Origin: a bacterium
GTDB taxonomy: Bacteria > Patescibacteriota > Minisyncoccia > Phycocordibacterales > SBAW01
NCBI GenBank assembly: GCA_021813335.1
Contig: JAKALC010000009.1
Span: 1 to 14,249 of the forward strand
Direction of reading: 5' to 3'
Length of the DNA: 14,249 nucleotides
The notes beneath the pieces are model-generated. The model had not been told where the DNA came from, did not search any database, and saw nothing but the letters and a program-made list of their open reading frames with translations. The translations under genes were made by a program, and so were the position numbers. This document shows, piece by piece, positions 6,956 to 14,249 of this stretch. Position 1 is the first letter of the stretch, and each line of letters begins with the position of its first letter.

Positions 6956-8962
6956 ATGGCCGACAAGAGTTCGGTTGATAAGCTCAAGGAGAAGCTTTAC
7001 TCGCGCGCCGCGCCGCCCGTCGTGGAGCCTTCGGCGCGAACGCCGCTCTCCCCGCGCCAGGGCGGGCCCATACGCTCCGCCTGGAGCGGTCTGCGCGCGC
7101 TCGGCGCCGCGCCGGAAAGCGAAGCGGGCCCCGCGGCCGGCGATCTCCGCGCCGCTCCGCCCGCCCCTCCGCTGTCGGGCTTTCCGTTCGCCCAGGGGAC
7201 GGGTGGCGGACGCTCCCGGCACCATACGTTCGCGCTGTATTTCCTCTGGGGCTCCGTCGCCTTTTTCGTCATCGCCTCAGGTATCGCCGTCTATATGCTC
7301 TTCGGAGGCGGCAACACGATCTCGTCCTCGAACATCGATATGCAGATCGTTGCGCCCTCGCTCATCGACAGCGGCAAAAGTATGACCATCGAGTACGTCG
7401 TGGGCAACCGCAACTCGGCGCCGCTCAGGGCCGCCGACCTCGTCATCGATTATCCCGACGGGACGCGCGACCCGAACAACACCTCGCAGCCCTTGCAGCA
7501 TGAGCGCATCACGATCGGCGATATACAATCGGGGCAGCAGGTAAAAGAAACGTCGACGGCGGCGTTCTTCGGCGCGGAGGGCGCGCAAGAGCAGGTCTCC
7601 GTCACGCTCGAATACCAGATACCCGGCTCGAATACCATCTTCATCAAGCAATCGAACGTGATGTTCACGATCGGCTCGGCGCCGATACTGCTTTCCGTCG
7701 CTTCTCCCTCCGAAGCGATCTCCGGCCAGCCGTTCACGATGGATATCACAATCTCGTCGAACGCGACGACGCCCATTCAGAATGTCGCCATCGAAGCCCA
7801 GTATCCGTTCGGCTTCTCCGTCGTCTCGACCTCGCCCGCGGCCGACGTCGGCAACACGCTCTGGAGGCTCGGCACGCTCGATCCGGGCGCCTCGGAGACC
7901 GTGCATCTCACGGGTACGCTCACCGGGGCCGATGGCGACGAGCGTGTGATGCACTTCCTCGTCGGTTCCGAATCCGATCCGACAGAAACGGCCCTGGCGG
8001 TCCCGATGCTGTCGATACCGCAGACCATAACGGTTCGGAAGCCGTTCGTCTCGGGACAGTTGACGCTCGACGGACAGACCGGAGACACCATCGCGGAGCC
8101 CCTGGGCAAGACCCTCGAAGGGAGCGTCGCCTGGCAGAACAATTTGACCGAAAGCGTTTCCAACCTGGTTCTCACGCTCTCGCTTTCGGGGACGGCCGTC
8201 GATCCCTCCTCGGTGAGCGCCGTGAACGGCTTCTACGACTCGACGAAGAATCAGATCATCTGGAGCAATCAGCAGAACCCGGCCTTCTCGAACGTCGGGC
8301 CGGGAGCTTCGGGGAACGTGCAGTTTTACTTCTCGACGCTCGCGCCTTCCGCCGCCCGGCCGCTGACCAACCCGCAGATCACGCTGACCTTGACCGTGGA
8401 CGCGTCGCGGCAAGCCGGATCTGCCGCGCCGGGGCAGGTCTCTTCGGCGGCGCATATGACGGTGAACCTCGCTTCGGCGGCCTCGCTTAGCGCGCAAGCC
8501 CTCCACTTCGCGGGGCCCTTGAGCAACACGGGGCCGATGCCGCCCGTAGCCGGCACGGAGACCACCTACACCGTCTTGTGGACGGTGAAGAATTCCTCGA
8601 ATACCGTCGCTTCCTCGAAAGTGTCGGCGACTCTGCCGCCCTACGTCGATTTCGTCGGAGCGAGCACGGCGGGGAACGAGCAGGTGTCCTATGATTCCCC
8701 GTCGCGCACCGTCACGTGGACGCTCGGCGACGTCAAGGCGGGCACGGGTTACACGCTGCCCGTGCGGCAGGCGGCGTTCCAGGTCGCCTTCACGCCGTCT
8801 CTCTCGCAGGTAGGCAGCGCCCCCGCGCTCACGAGCGACGCGACCTTCTCGGGGACGGACCGCTTCGCGCAGGCGCAGGTCGCCGCATCGGCGCCCGCGG
8901 TAACGACGCGTCTCACGACCGATAGTGGCTTCCAGGCGGGTATGGACATTGTCGGGAAATAG
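6956..8962 (+). CDS. Single-pass surface protein with Ig-like (DUF11/COG1361-like) repeats
   Basis: A 668-residue protein with no enzyme motif. Residues 1-90 are a Pro/Ala/Arg-rich, probably disordered cytoplasmic tail. Residues 92-116 form one strong membrane helix preceded by RSRHH, giving a signal-anchor topology with the C-terminus outside. The remaining 550 residues are strand-rich and rich in Ser, Thr, Val, Ala and Gly, readable as about four Ig-like modules (roughly 122-235, 240-355, 360-505 and 510-655). They have recurring DUF11-type phrases such as VSATLPPYVDFV, TWTLGDVKAG and LWRLGTLDPGASETV. Such modules occur in adhesins and S-layer-associated proteins. A role in cell-surface structure or host-cell contact is inference. 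It starts 30 nt after recO with its own promoter and ends 25 nt before glyS with no terminator, so glyS is likely co-transcribed. Confidence 0.75.
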   Translation: MADKSSVDKLKEKLYSRAAPPVVEPSARTPLSPRQGGPIRSAWSGLRALGAAPESEAGPAAGDLRAAPPAPPLSGFPFAQGTGGGRSRHHTFALYFLWGSVAFFVIASGIAVYMLFGGGNTISSSNIDMQIVAPSLIDSGKSMTIEYVVGNRNSAPLRAADLVIDYPDGTRDPNNTSQPLQHERITIGDIQSGQQVKETSTAAFFGAEGAQEQVSVTLEYQIPGSNTIFIKQSNVMFTIGSAPILLSVASPSEAISGQPFTMDITISSNATTPIQNVAIEAQYPFGFSVVSTSPAADVGNTLWRLGTLDPGASETVHLTGTLTGADGDERVMHFLVGSESDPTETALAVPMLSIPQTITVRKPFVSGQLTLDGQTGDTIAEPLGKTLEGSVAWQNNLTESVSNLVLTLSLSGTAVDPSSVSAVNGFYDSTKNQIIWSNQQNPAFSNVGPGASGNVQFYFSTLAPSAARPLTNPQITLTLTVDASRQAGSAAPGQVSSAAHMTVNLASAASLSAQALHFAGPLSNTGPMPPVAGTETTYTVLWTVKNSSNTVASSKVSATLPPYVDFVGASTAGNEQVSYDSPSRTVTWTLGDVKAGTGYTLPVRQAAFQVAFTPSLSQVGSAPALTSDATFSGTDRFAQAQVAASAPAVTTRLTTDSGFQAGMDIVGK

Positions 8963-8982
8963 GAAGTAAGGTATAGGAAATA
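8955..8982 (+). repeat. Degenerate heptamer tandem repeat at the gene junction
   Basis: Four consecutive 7-nt units read GGAAATA, GGAAGTA, AGGTATA and GGAAATA. The array spans the stop codon of the 668-residue gene (8960-8962) and ends 5 nt before the glyS ATG. It is purine- and A-rich, unlike its surroundings. An AGGA near the last junction (8975-8978) lies 9 nt from the glyS ATG and could act as its Shine-Dalgarno. Confidence 0.55.
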
Positions 8983-8987
8983 AAAAT

Positions 8988-10397
8988 ATGGCGGATATCG
9001 AGCAAAAAGATCTGATGGAAAAAATCGTGTCGCTCGCCAAGCGGCGCGGTTTCGTATACCGCAGTTCCGACATCTATGGAGGCCTCGCCGGCGTCTACGA
9101 CTTCGGTCCGCGTGGCGTCGAGCTTCTCAATAATTTAAAGCGCGCGTGGTGGCAGGCGAACGTTTATGACAAGGAGAATTATTATGGCCTCGACGCGGGT
9201 ATGTTCAAGAACCCGCGCGTGTGGGAGGCGAGCGGACACACCTCGGGCTTCTCCGATCCTCTCGCCGAGTGTAAAAAATGCAATACGCGCATCCGCGTCG
9301 ACAAAGCGCTTGAGGCGATCGGGGTAACGGCTGACGAGAAGATGAGCGAGGACGAGATCAACGCCCTCTTCGATGCGCACCGCGCGGAGATCGCTTGCGA
9401 GAAATGCGGGGCGCACGATTTTTCCCGCGCGAAAAAGTTCAATCTTCTCGTGAAGTCGAATCTCGGCGATTTTGCCTCCGAAGGAGGCGAACCCGTCTAT
9501 CTCCCGGGAGAAGCCTGTCAGGGCATCTATCTCGATTATAAGAATATCGTCGACTCGATGAGTCCGAAGATCCCCTTCGGCATCGCGCAGATCGGCAAGG
9601 CGTTCCGAAACGAGATCGCGCCGCGCAATTTCCTCTTTCGATGCCGCGAGTTCGAGCAGGCGGACACGCAGCTCTTCATACGGCCGAACGAGAACAAAGA
9701 GGCGTACGAAGCGCTTAAGAAGGAGCATATGGCGTGGCTCGCTTCTCTCGGCATCCGTCAGGAGAATCTCCGCCTCAAGCGGCATGAAAACCTCGTTTTT
9801 TATGCGAAGGACGCGTGGGATATCGAGTATAGATTCCCCTGGGGTTTCGATGAACTCGAAGGCATCCACGACCGCTCGGACTACGATCTCACGCAGCACC
9901 AGATTTTCTCGGGCCAAGATCTTCGCTATACCGACCCGGAGACGGGGGAGAAGTACGTCCCCTGGATCCTCGAGACCTCGATGGGTATGGGCCGTCTCTT
10001 CCTCGCCGTGCTCGCCGACGCTTACCGCGAGGACGAGATGGGCGGCGAAGCGCGCGTCTATCTGGCGCTTGCGCCGAAGATCGCCCCGGTGAAAGCTGCC
10101 GTCTTTCCGCTCCTCAAGAATAAGCCGGAGCTTGTCGCGGAAGCGCGCGAGCTCTATGCAGCGCTCAAAAAAGAGATCCCGCAGATCGTGTTCGACGATA
10201 ACGGCAACATCGGAAAGCGCTACCGAAGGCAGGACGAAATAGGAACGCCGTTTTGTATCACGGTCGATTTCGACACCCTGGGCGAGAAGCCGGAACTCAA
10301 GGACACCGTTACCGTGCGCGATCGCGACACGGGCGAACAGAAGCGTGTGGCGAGCGGAGAGGTCGCCGCGTTTTTGCGGGACAAAATAAGGGCCTAG
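8988..10397 (+). CDS. glyS: Glycyl-tRNA synthetase, single-chain alpha2 type
   Basis: Class II synthetase charging tRNA-Gly; 469 residues, the length expected for the homodimeric (eukaryote/archaea-like) form rather than the alpha2beta2 form. It opens with the typical LAKRRGFVYRSSDIYGGLAG segment (16-35) and YDFGPRGVELLNNLK. Two CxxC pairs (C95/C98 and C137/C140) fit the zinc-ribbon-like insertion. Motif 2 is GKAFRNEIAPRNFLFRCREFEQAD (203-226) and motif 3 is PWILETSMGMGRLFLAVLADAY (325-346). The anticodon-binding domain occupies about 357-469. ATG 8988 sits 9 nt after an AGGA embedded in the heptamer repeat, so it is probably translated from the message of the upstream surface protein gene. 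The symbol glyQS is also used for this form. Confidence 0.96.
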   Translation: MADIEQKDLMEKIVSLAKRRGFVYRSSDIYGGLAGVYDFGPRGVELLNNLKRAWWQANVYDKENYYGLDAGMFKNPRVWEASGHTSGFSDPLAECKKCNTRIRVDKALEAIGVTADEKMSEDEINALFDAHRAEIACEKCGAHDFSRAKKFNLLVKSNLGDFASEGGEPVYLPGEACQGIYLDYKNIVDSMSPKIPFGIAQIGKAFRNEIAPRNFLFRCREFEQADTQLFIRPNENKEAYEALKKEHMAWLASLGIRQENLRLKRHENLVFYAKDAWDIEYRFPWGFDELEGIHDRSDYDLTQHQIFSGQDLRYTDPETGEKYVPWILETSMGMGRLFLAVLADAYREDEMGGEARVYLALAPKIAPVKAAVFPLLKNKPELVAEARELYAALKKEIPQIVFDDNGNIGKRYRRQDEIGTPFCITVDFDTLGEKPELKDTVTVRDRDTGEQKRVASGEVAAFLRDKIRA

Positions 10398-10400
10398 GTA

Positions 10401-10412
10401 TATAGTGGGGCT
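10401..10412 (+). promoter_or_regulatory. -10 promoter element of the permease-metG-tatD unit, predicted leaderless
   Basis: TATAGT (10401-10406) is followed by 6 nt and the ATG at 10413. The upstream TGn extension is lacking. It lies within the 15-nt gap after glyS. Confidence 0.62.
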
Positions 10413-11486
10413 ATGCCGCAGCGCGATATTACGGTCCGCATCACTGCCGGGAGCATCATCACGGCGATCCTTTTCGTACTGCTCATCGGGCTCGTCTGGT
10501 ATCTGCGCGACATCGTTCTCATCCTCCTCACGGCCGTCATCATTGCTTCGGCGATGGAGCCCGGCATCCGCGCCTTCAGCCGCTGGGGACTGCCGCGCAT
10601 TCTCGCCGTCATCGCGATGTATCTCGCCGTCATCGCCGCCTTCGTCGGCATCCTCATTTTCTTCCTGCCGCCGGTCCTCGACGACGCCGCGAGCTTCCTT
10701 ACGCGCCTGCCCGAGACGCTCAATTCGATAGGGTATACGCAGCAAGGCGGCTCGTCGTCGCTCCTGCCGATATCGGACATCGCGGCGCTCCTCTCGTCGG
10801 CCGAACTCATCCGCAATTTCAGCACGACCTTGGGCGGCTCGACGGGCGGCATCGTGACGACGCTCTCGGTCTTCTTCGGAGGCGTCGTGTCGTTCGTGCT
10901 CGTCATCGTCCTGTCGTTCTATTTCTGCGTGCAGGAGACGGGCGTCGAGGACTTTCTGCGCGTCGTGACGCCGGTCGAGTACCATACCTACGTCGTCGAT
11001 CTCTGGAAGCGCGCGCAGGACAAGATAGGGAAGTGGATGCAGGGGCAGGTCCTCCTTGCGCTCCTCGTCGGCGTCCTGCTCTACCTCGGGCTCGTCATCC
11101 TGGGCATCCCGTACGCGCTCGTTCTCTCGGTCCTCGCGGCACTCTTCGAGCTCATCCCGGTGTTCGGCCAGATACTCGCCGCGATACCGGCGGTCGCGGT
11201 CGCCTTCGCCTCGGGCGGCGGCGAGACAGCGCTCCTCGTCGGCGGCCTCTTCCTCGTCGTCCAGCAGTTCGAGAGCCATCTCATCTATCCTCTCGTCGTC
11301 AAAAAGGTCGTCGGCGTCCCGCCGCTCCTCGTCATCCTCGCTCTCCTCATCGGCGGGAAGCTCGCCGGCTTCATCGGCGTCCTTCTCTCCGTTCCGATCG
11401 CCGCCGCGCTGCGCGAGTTCGTGAATGACATCGAAATGCACCGCAAGCTCGCTCGCAAGCCCTCGCCGGAACACGCGGGACACTAA
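10413..11486 (+). CDS. AI-2E family (PerM/YdiK-like) membrane permease
   Basis: A 357-residue polytopic inner-membrane protein. Hydrophobic helices are seen at about 12-30, 32-48, 61-86, 145-173, a cluster at 208-265, 270-286 and 302-335. A soluble stretch lies at about 88-145 between the third and fourth. Family hallmarks are WMQGQ (208-212), FELIPVFGQILAAIPA (245-260), ESHLIYPLVVKKVVGVPPL (287-305) and the closing GGKLAGFIGVLLSVPIAAALRE (314-335). The family name comes from TqsA, an AI-2 exporter, but members also include Na+/H+ antiporters and proteins of unknown substrate, so no substrate is claimed. It heads the unit with metG 10 nt downstream. Length is normal for the family. Confidence 0.92.
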   Translation: MPQRDITVRITAGSIITAILFVLLIGLVWYLRDIVLILLTAVIIASAMEPGIRAFSRWGLPRILAVIAMYLAVIAAFVGILIFFLPPVLDDAASFLTRLPETLNSIGYTQQGGSSSLLPISDIAALLSSAELIRNFSTTLGGSTGGIVTTLSVFFGGVVSFVLVIVLSFYFCVQETGVEDFLRVVTPVEYHTYVVDLWKRAQDKIGKWMQGQVLLALLVGVLLYLGLVILGIPYALVLSVLAALFELIPVFGQILAAIPAVAVAFASGGGETALLVGGLFLVVQQFESHLIYPLVVKKVVGVPPLLVILALLIGGKLAGFIGVLLSVPIAAALREFVNDIEMHRKLARKPSPEHAGH

Positions 11487-11496
11487 CACGCCCCCT

Positions 11497-12942
11497 ATGG
11501 CCGATCAGAGACCGTTCTACATAACGACGACCCTTCCTTACGTGAATGCTGAGCCGCACATCGGCTTCGCGCTCGAGATCGTGCAGGCGGACATTCTCGC
11601 CCGCTACCGCGCGCTCCGGGGGGACGAGGTGTTTTTCAATACCGGCACCGACGAGCACGGCCTCAAGATTTACCGCAAGGCGCTTGAAGAAGGAAAGAGC
11701 CCGCAGGCCTACGTCGACGAGTACGCCGAGAAGTTCAGGGGCCTCAAAGAGAAGCTCGGCCTCGAGGACGGCGTCCGCTTCATCCGTACGACCGACGCGC
11801 ATCATATCGCCGCGGCGCAGGAGTTTTGGCGCCGCTGCGAGAAGAACGGCGACATCTATAAAAAGCTCTATCAGATAAAGTACTGCGTCGGCTGCGAGCT
11901 CGAAAAGACGAACTCGGAGCTCGTCGACGGCCGCTGCCCGCTTCATCCCGCGATGCAGATCGAGACCATCGACGAAGAAAACTACTTCTTCCGCTTTTCG
12001 AAGTACCGCGACGCGCTCCTCGCCCGCTACGGGGCAGCGCCGGCGTTCGTGGCCCCGGAGTCGCGCCTCAACGAGGTGCGGGCGTTCGCGGAGCGCGGTT
12101 TCGAGGACTTCAGCATTTCGCGGCTCGCCGAAAAGATGCCGTGGGGGATCCCGGTCCCGGGCGACAGCGCGCAGGTGATGTACGTGTGGTTCGACGCTCT
12201 CATCAATTACATCTCGACCCTGGGCTGGCCCGAGGACGCGGCGTCGTTCGAGAGATTCTGGGGGTCGGCGGCGCACCCCAACGCGGTCCAGATCGCCGGC
12301 AAGGACAATCTGCGCCAGCAGTCGGCGATGTGGCAAGCGATGCTGCTCTCGGCGGGGCTTCCGCTCTCGCGGCAGATCGTCATCCACGGCTTCATCACGT
12401 CGGGTGGCCGGAAGATGAGCAAATCGCTCGGCAATGTGATAAATCCTTACGAGCTCGTCGACGCCTACGGGACCGACGCCGTGCGCTACTACCTCGCCCG
12501 GCATATCAATCCTCTTGAGGATTCCGATTTTACCGTCGAAAAATTCAAGGAGGCCTATAACGCCGATCTCGCGAACGGGCTCGGCAATCTCGTCGCGCGC
12601 GTAATGCAGCTCGCCGAAACCCATCTCGAAGGAGATATGAGATACCGCGAAAGCGCCCCGCCGCCCGGCTACGGCGAAGCGATCGAGGCGTATGAGTTCA
12701 ACCGCGCCCTCGACCTCGTCTTCGCGCGGGTCCAGAGCCTCGATCAGGCCATCACGCAAGGGGAGCCGTTCCGCGTCGTCAAGCAAGACCTCGAGCGCGG
12801 CACGCGGATGATCGCTGATATGCGCCAGGAGCTCTACGCGATAGGGCAGCTTCTCGCGCCGTTCCTGCCGGCTGCGAGCTCGGCGATCGCCGAGGCGGTG
12901 CGCGAGAACAAAAAACCGCCGACCCTTTTCCCGCGCCGGTAA
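11497..12942 (+). CDS. metG: Methionyl-tRNA synthetase
   Basis: Class I synthetase charging initiator and elongator tRNA-Met; 481 residues. I start it at ATG 11497 (MADQRPFYITTTLPYVN) because the motif region begins immediately; an in-frame ATG at 11425 would add 24 unrelated residues inside the permease gene. The HIGH signature reads HIGF (21-24), and KMSKS (306-310) is canonical. A single zinc knuckle uses C130, C133, C147 and H150, as in the Thermus-type enzyme. The usual GKDxxRFHxxYW segment reads GKDNLRQQSAMW (268-279). The helical anticodon domain covers about 340-475. The C-terminal Trbp111-like dimerisation domain of many bacterial MetRS is absent. No Shine-Dalgarno is seen in the 10-nt gap after the permease, so coupling or re-initiation is likely. 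tatD follows 7 nt downstream. Confidence 0.95.
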   Translation: MADQRPFYITTTLPYVNAEPHIGFALEIVQADILARYRALRGDEVFFNTGTDEHGLKIYRKALEEGKSPQAYVDEYAEKFRGLKEKLGLEDGVRFIRTTDAHHIAAAQEFWRRCEKNGDIYKKLYQIKYCVGCELEKTNSELVDGRCPLHPAMQIETIDEENYFFRFSKYRDALLARYGAAPAFVAPESRLNEVRAFAERGFEDFSISRLAEKMPWGIPVPGDSAQVMYVWFDALINYISTLGWPEDAASFERFWGSAAHPNAVQIAGKDNLRQQSAMWQAMLLSAGLPLSRQIVIHGFITSGGRKMSKSLGNVINPYELVDAYGTDAVRYYLARHINPLEDSDFTVEKFKEAYNADLANGLGNLVARVMQLAETHLEGDMRYRESAPPPGYGEAIEAYEFNRALDLVFARVQSLDQAITQGEPFRVVKQDLERGTRMIADMRQELYAIGQLLAPFLPAASSAIAEAVRENKKPPTLFPRR

Positions 12943-12949
12943 GCAGGAT

Positions 12950-13744
12950 ATGAAGTTTTTCGATTCCCATTGCCATCCGCAGCTCTCCGCGTTCGATGCC
13001 GATCGAAGCGACGTCCTCGCGAGGATGCGGGAGAGCGGAACCTCCGGCCTCGTCGTCGGGGTCGACCTCGCGACGAGCCGGCAGGCGCTCGACCTCGCCC
13101 GCGCGAACGACAATCTCTCCGCGGCGGTCGGCCTCCATCCGAACGACAATTCCGGCGAAGAATTCGACGCCGCGGCGTTCGAGGCGCTCGCGAAGGATCC
13201 GCGGGTCGCAGCGATAGGTGAATGCGGGCTCGACTTCTTCCGCTCCGCGGTTGACGAGGAAGGAAAGCGCGCTCAGCGTGAGCGCTTCGCGAAGCATATC
13301 GATCTCGCCCTCGCGACGGGGAAGCCTCTCATCATACATTGCCGTCCGAGCGCCGGGACGAACGACGCGCACGAAGAAATGCTCGCCGTCCTCGGCGGAT
13401 ATGCGCGCGAGCTCGCGGACGGCTCGCTGAAGGCGGTCATCCATTTTTTCACCTCGACGGCGGATATCGCCGGGCGGTATCTCGCGCTCGGGTGCTATAT
13501 CTCGTTCCCCGGGGTCATCACCTTCGCGGGCCAGTGCGAGGACGCGGTGCGGGCCGTGCCCATCGATCGCATCCTCTCCGAGACCGATTCGCCGTTCGCG
13601 GCACCCGTGCCGCACCGCGGCAAGCGCAACGAGCCGAGCTATGTACAGGAAGTCGTGCGCAAGATCGCGAGCCTGAAGGGGATTCCCCTCGAAGAGGCCG
13701 CGGAGCGCATCTGCGCCACTTCTCGCGCGGTCTTCTCGCTCTAG
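12950..13744 (+). CDS. tatD: TatD-family metal-dependent DNase
   Basis: A 264-residue TIM-barrel metallohydrolase of the amidohydrolase superfamily. Family members act as 3'-5' exonucleases in DNA repair and, in some systems, at D-aminoacyl-tRNA. Metal ligands visible are HxH in DSHCH (H7, H9), E91 in GECGLDFF, H130 in IIHCR, H165 in IHFFT (usually HCF) and D213 in SETDSPF. The conserved PHRGKRNEPSYV loop is at 221-232. The final family motif normally ends with T..N; here it is TSRAVF (257-262). The start places the HxH motif at residue 7, as usual. It sits 7 nt after metG, a pairing conserved in many bacteria, and is followed directly by a terminator. It is therefore the last gene of the permease-metG-tatD unit. 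Confidence 0.92.
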   Translation: MKFFDSHCHPQLSAFDADRSDVLARMRESGTSGLVVGVDLATSRQALDLARANDNLSAAVGLHPNDNSGEEFDAAAFEALAKDPRVAAIGECGLDFFRSAVDEEGKRAQRERFAKHIDLALATGKPLIIHCRPSAGTNDAHEEMLAVLGGYARELADGSLKAVIHFFTSTADIAGRYLALGCYISFPGVITFAGQCEDAVRAVPIDRILSETDSPFAAPVPHRGKRNEPSYVQEVVRKIASLKGIPLEEAAERICATSRAVFSL

Positions 13745-13754
13745 CGGATCGCCG

Positions 13755-13782
13755 CCCGCCGCACGACAGGCGGGTTCTTCTT
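13755..13782 (+). terminator. Rho-independent terminator after tatD
   Basis: A 6-bp stem, CCCGCC / GGCGGG, with an 8-nt loop is followed by TTCTTCTT. The T tract is interrupted but the position just after the tatD stop and before the rpsF promoter fits. Confidence 0.7.
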
Positions 13783-13800
13783 GCGCGCTCACCTGGGCTA

Positions 13801-13815
13801 TGTTAGGATGCCGCC
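13801..13815 (+). promoter_or_regulatory. Extended -10 promoter of rpsF, predicted leaderless
   Basis: TGT-TAGGAT (13801-13809) is followed by 6 nt and the ATG at 13816. No Shine-Dalgarno is visible. This is the same geometry as for argS and ileS. Confidence 0.65.
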
Positions 13816-14249
13816 ATGGCAGAAATGTCGCAGGCCGCAGGATCTGAGGCCTTTACCCAAGCGAAGAACGACGAAGCAGCCGTCTATGAGGTCGGCTTTC
13901 ATATCGTGCCTCAGGCCGAGGAAAGCGGCGCTCGCGCCGCGGCGGCGAAACTCCGCGCCTATCTCGAAAAGGCGGGAGCTACCATCCTGACCGAGGAAGC
14001 GCCGAAGAAGATGCCGTTCGCGTATCAGATCGAGCGCGCGGTGCACGGAAAGCGCGAGAAATATACGGAGGGGTACTTCGGTTCGCTCAAATTCGAGGCG
14101 CCCCGCGACATCATAAAGCTTTTCGAGGAGACGCTCCGCGCCGACGTCGAGATCGTCCGGTTCCTCCTCATCCTCACCGAGCGCGAGCAGCCGGCTGCGG
14201 CTCCCCGCGCCACCTATGCGTCGAACCGCCTCCAGGGAGAGACGATAGA
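13816..14249 (+). CDS. rpsF: Small ribosomal subunit protein bS6 (3' partial)
   Basis: The open frame runs to the window end with no stop, giving 144 complete codons. After an extension of about 22 residues (MAEMSQAAGSEAF...) the bS6 fold begins with YEVGFHIVP. It continues through a helix, then GATILTEEAPKKMPFAYQIER, a YTEGYFGSLKFEA strand and the DIIKLFEETLRADVEIVRFLLI segment, matching the beta-alpha-beta-beta-alpha-beta order of bS6. bS6 binds 16S rRNA with bS18 in the platform of the 30S subunit. A Pro/Ala-rich tail follows and is cut off. The -10 hexamer placed 6 nt upstream supports the ATG at 13816, although an ATG three codons in is possible. By analogy ssb and rpsR would be expected downstream, outside the window. 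Confidence 0.88.
   Translation, partial: MAEMSQAAGSEAFTQAKNDEAAVYEVGFHIVPQAEESGARAAAAKLRAYLEKAGATILTEEAPKKMPFAYQIERAVHGKREKYTEGYFGSLKFEAPRDIIKLFEETLRADVEIVRFLLILTEREQPAAAPRATYASNRLQGETI

Noticed and set aside
11425..11496. Earlier in-frame ATG for metG at 11425
   Set aside because: It would add 24 residues lying within the permease gene with no similarity to MetRS; the conserved N-terminus begins at 11497.

Overview
The window is gene-dense, GC-rich (roughly 60-65% by eye) and coded entirely on the + strand. The following suggest a bacterium of the Candidate Phyla Radiation (Patescibacteria), most likely a Parcubacteria-type lineage such as Kaiserbacteria: very short intergenic gaps, extended -10 promoters sitting directly on start codons, a eukaryote-like IleRS, a short RecO, a MetRS with an HIGF motif, and a DUF2914-type membrane protein. 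This placement is inferred from protein character; there is no rRNA to confirm it.

Layout: (1) 1-570, the C-terminal part of a membrane protein with a DUF2914-like domain, cut by the window start. (2) argS, then a small three-helix membrane protein gene with a strong Shine-Dalgarno, closed by a Rho-independent terminator at about 2714-2739. (3) ileS, encoding an unusual 1190-residue IleRS that carries a complete histidine-phosphatase domain inside its catalytic core, with recO overlapping its stop codon. (4) A 668-residue single-pass surface protein with Ig-like repeats, then glyS. (5) An AI-2E/PerM-family permease gene, metG and tatD, closed by a second terminator at about 13755-13782. (6) The start of rpsF (bS6), cut by the window end.

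The transcription logic is regular. Five genes that head a unit (argS, ileS, the surface protein, the permease and rpsF) have a TANNNT hexamer ending exactly 6 nt before the ATG. That puts the predicted transcription start on the A of the start codon, so these mRNAs should be leaderless. Genes inside units (the small membrane protein, recO, glyS, metG, tatD) lack this arrangement and use a Shine-Dalgarno, an overlap or tight spacing. Four aminoacyl-tRNA synthetases (Arg, Ile, Gly, Met) and bS6 make this a translation-centred neighbourhood. Interspersed are envelope proteins (DUF2914, three-helix, Ig-like repeat and AI-2E proteins) and two nucleic-acid metabolism genes (recO, tatD).

The most notable items are the histidine-phosphatase insertion in IleRS, a separate AT-rich patch in the IleRS editing region, the fixed leaderless promoter architecture, and a degenerate heptamer tandem repeat at the 668-residue gene/glyS junction. 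No RNA genes, CRISPR arrays or mobile elements were seen.
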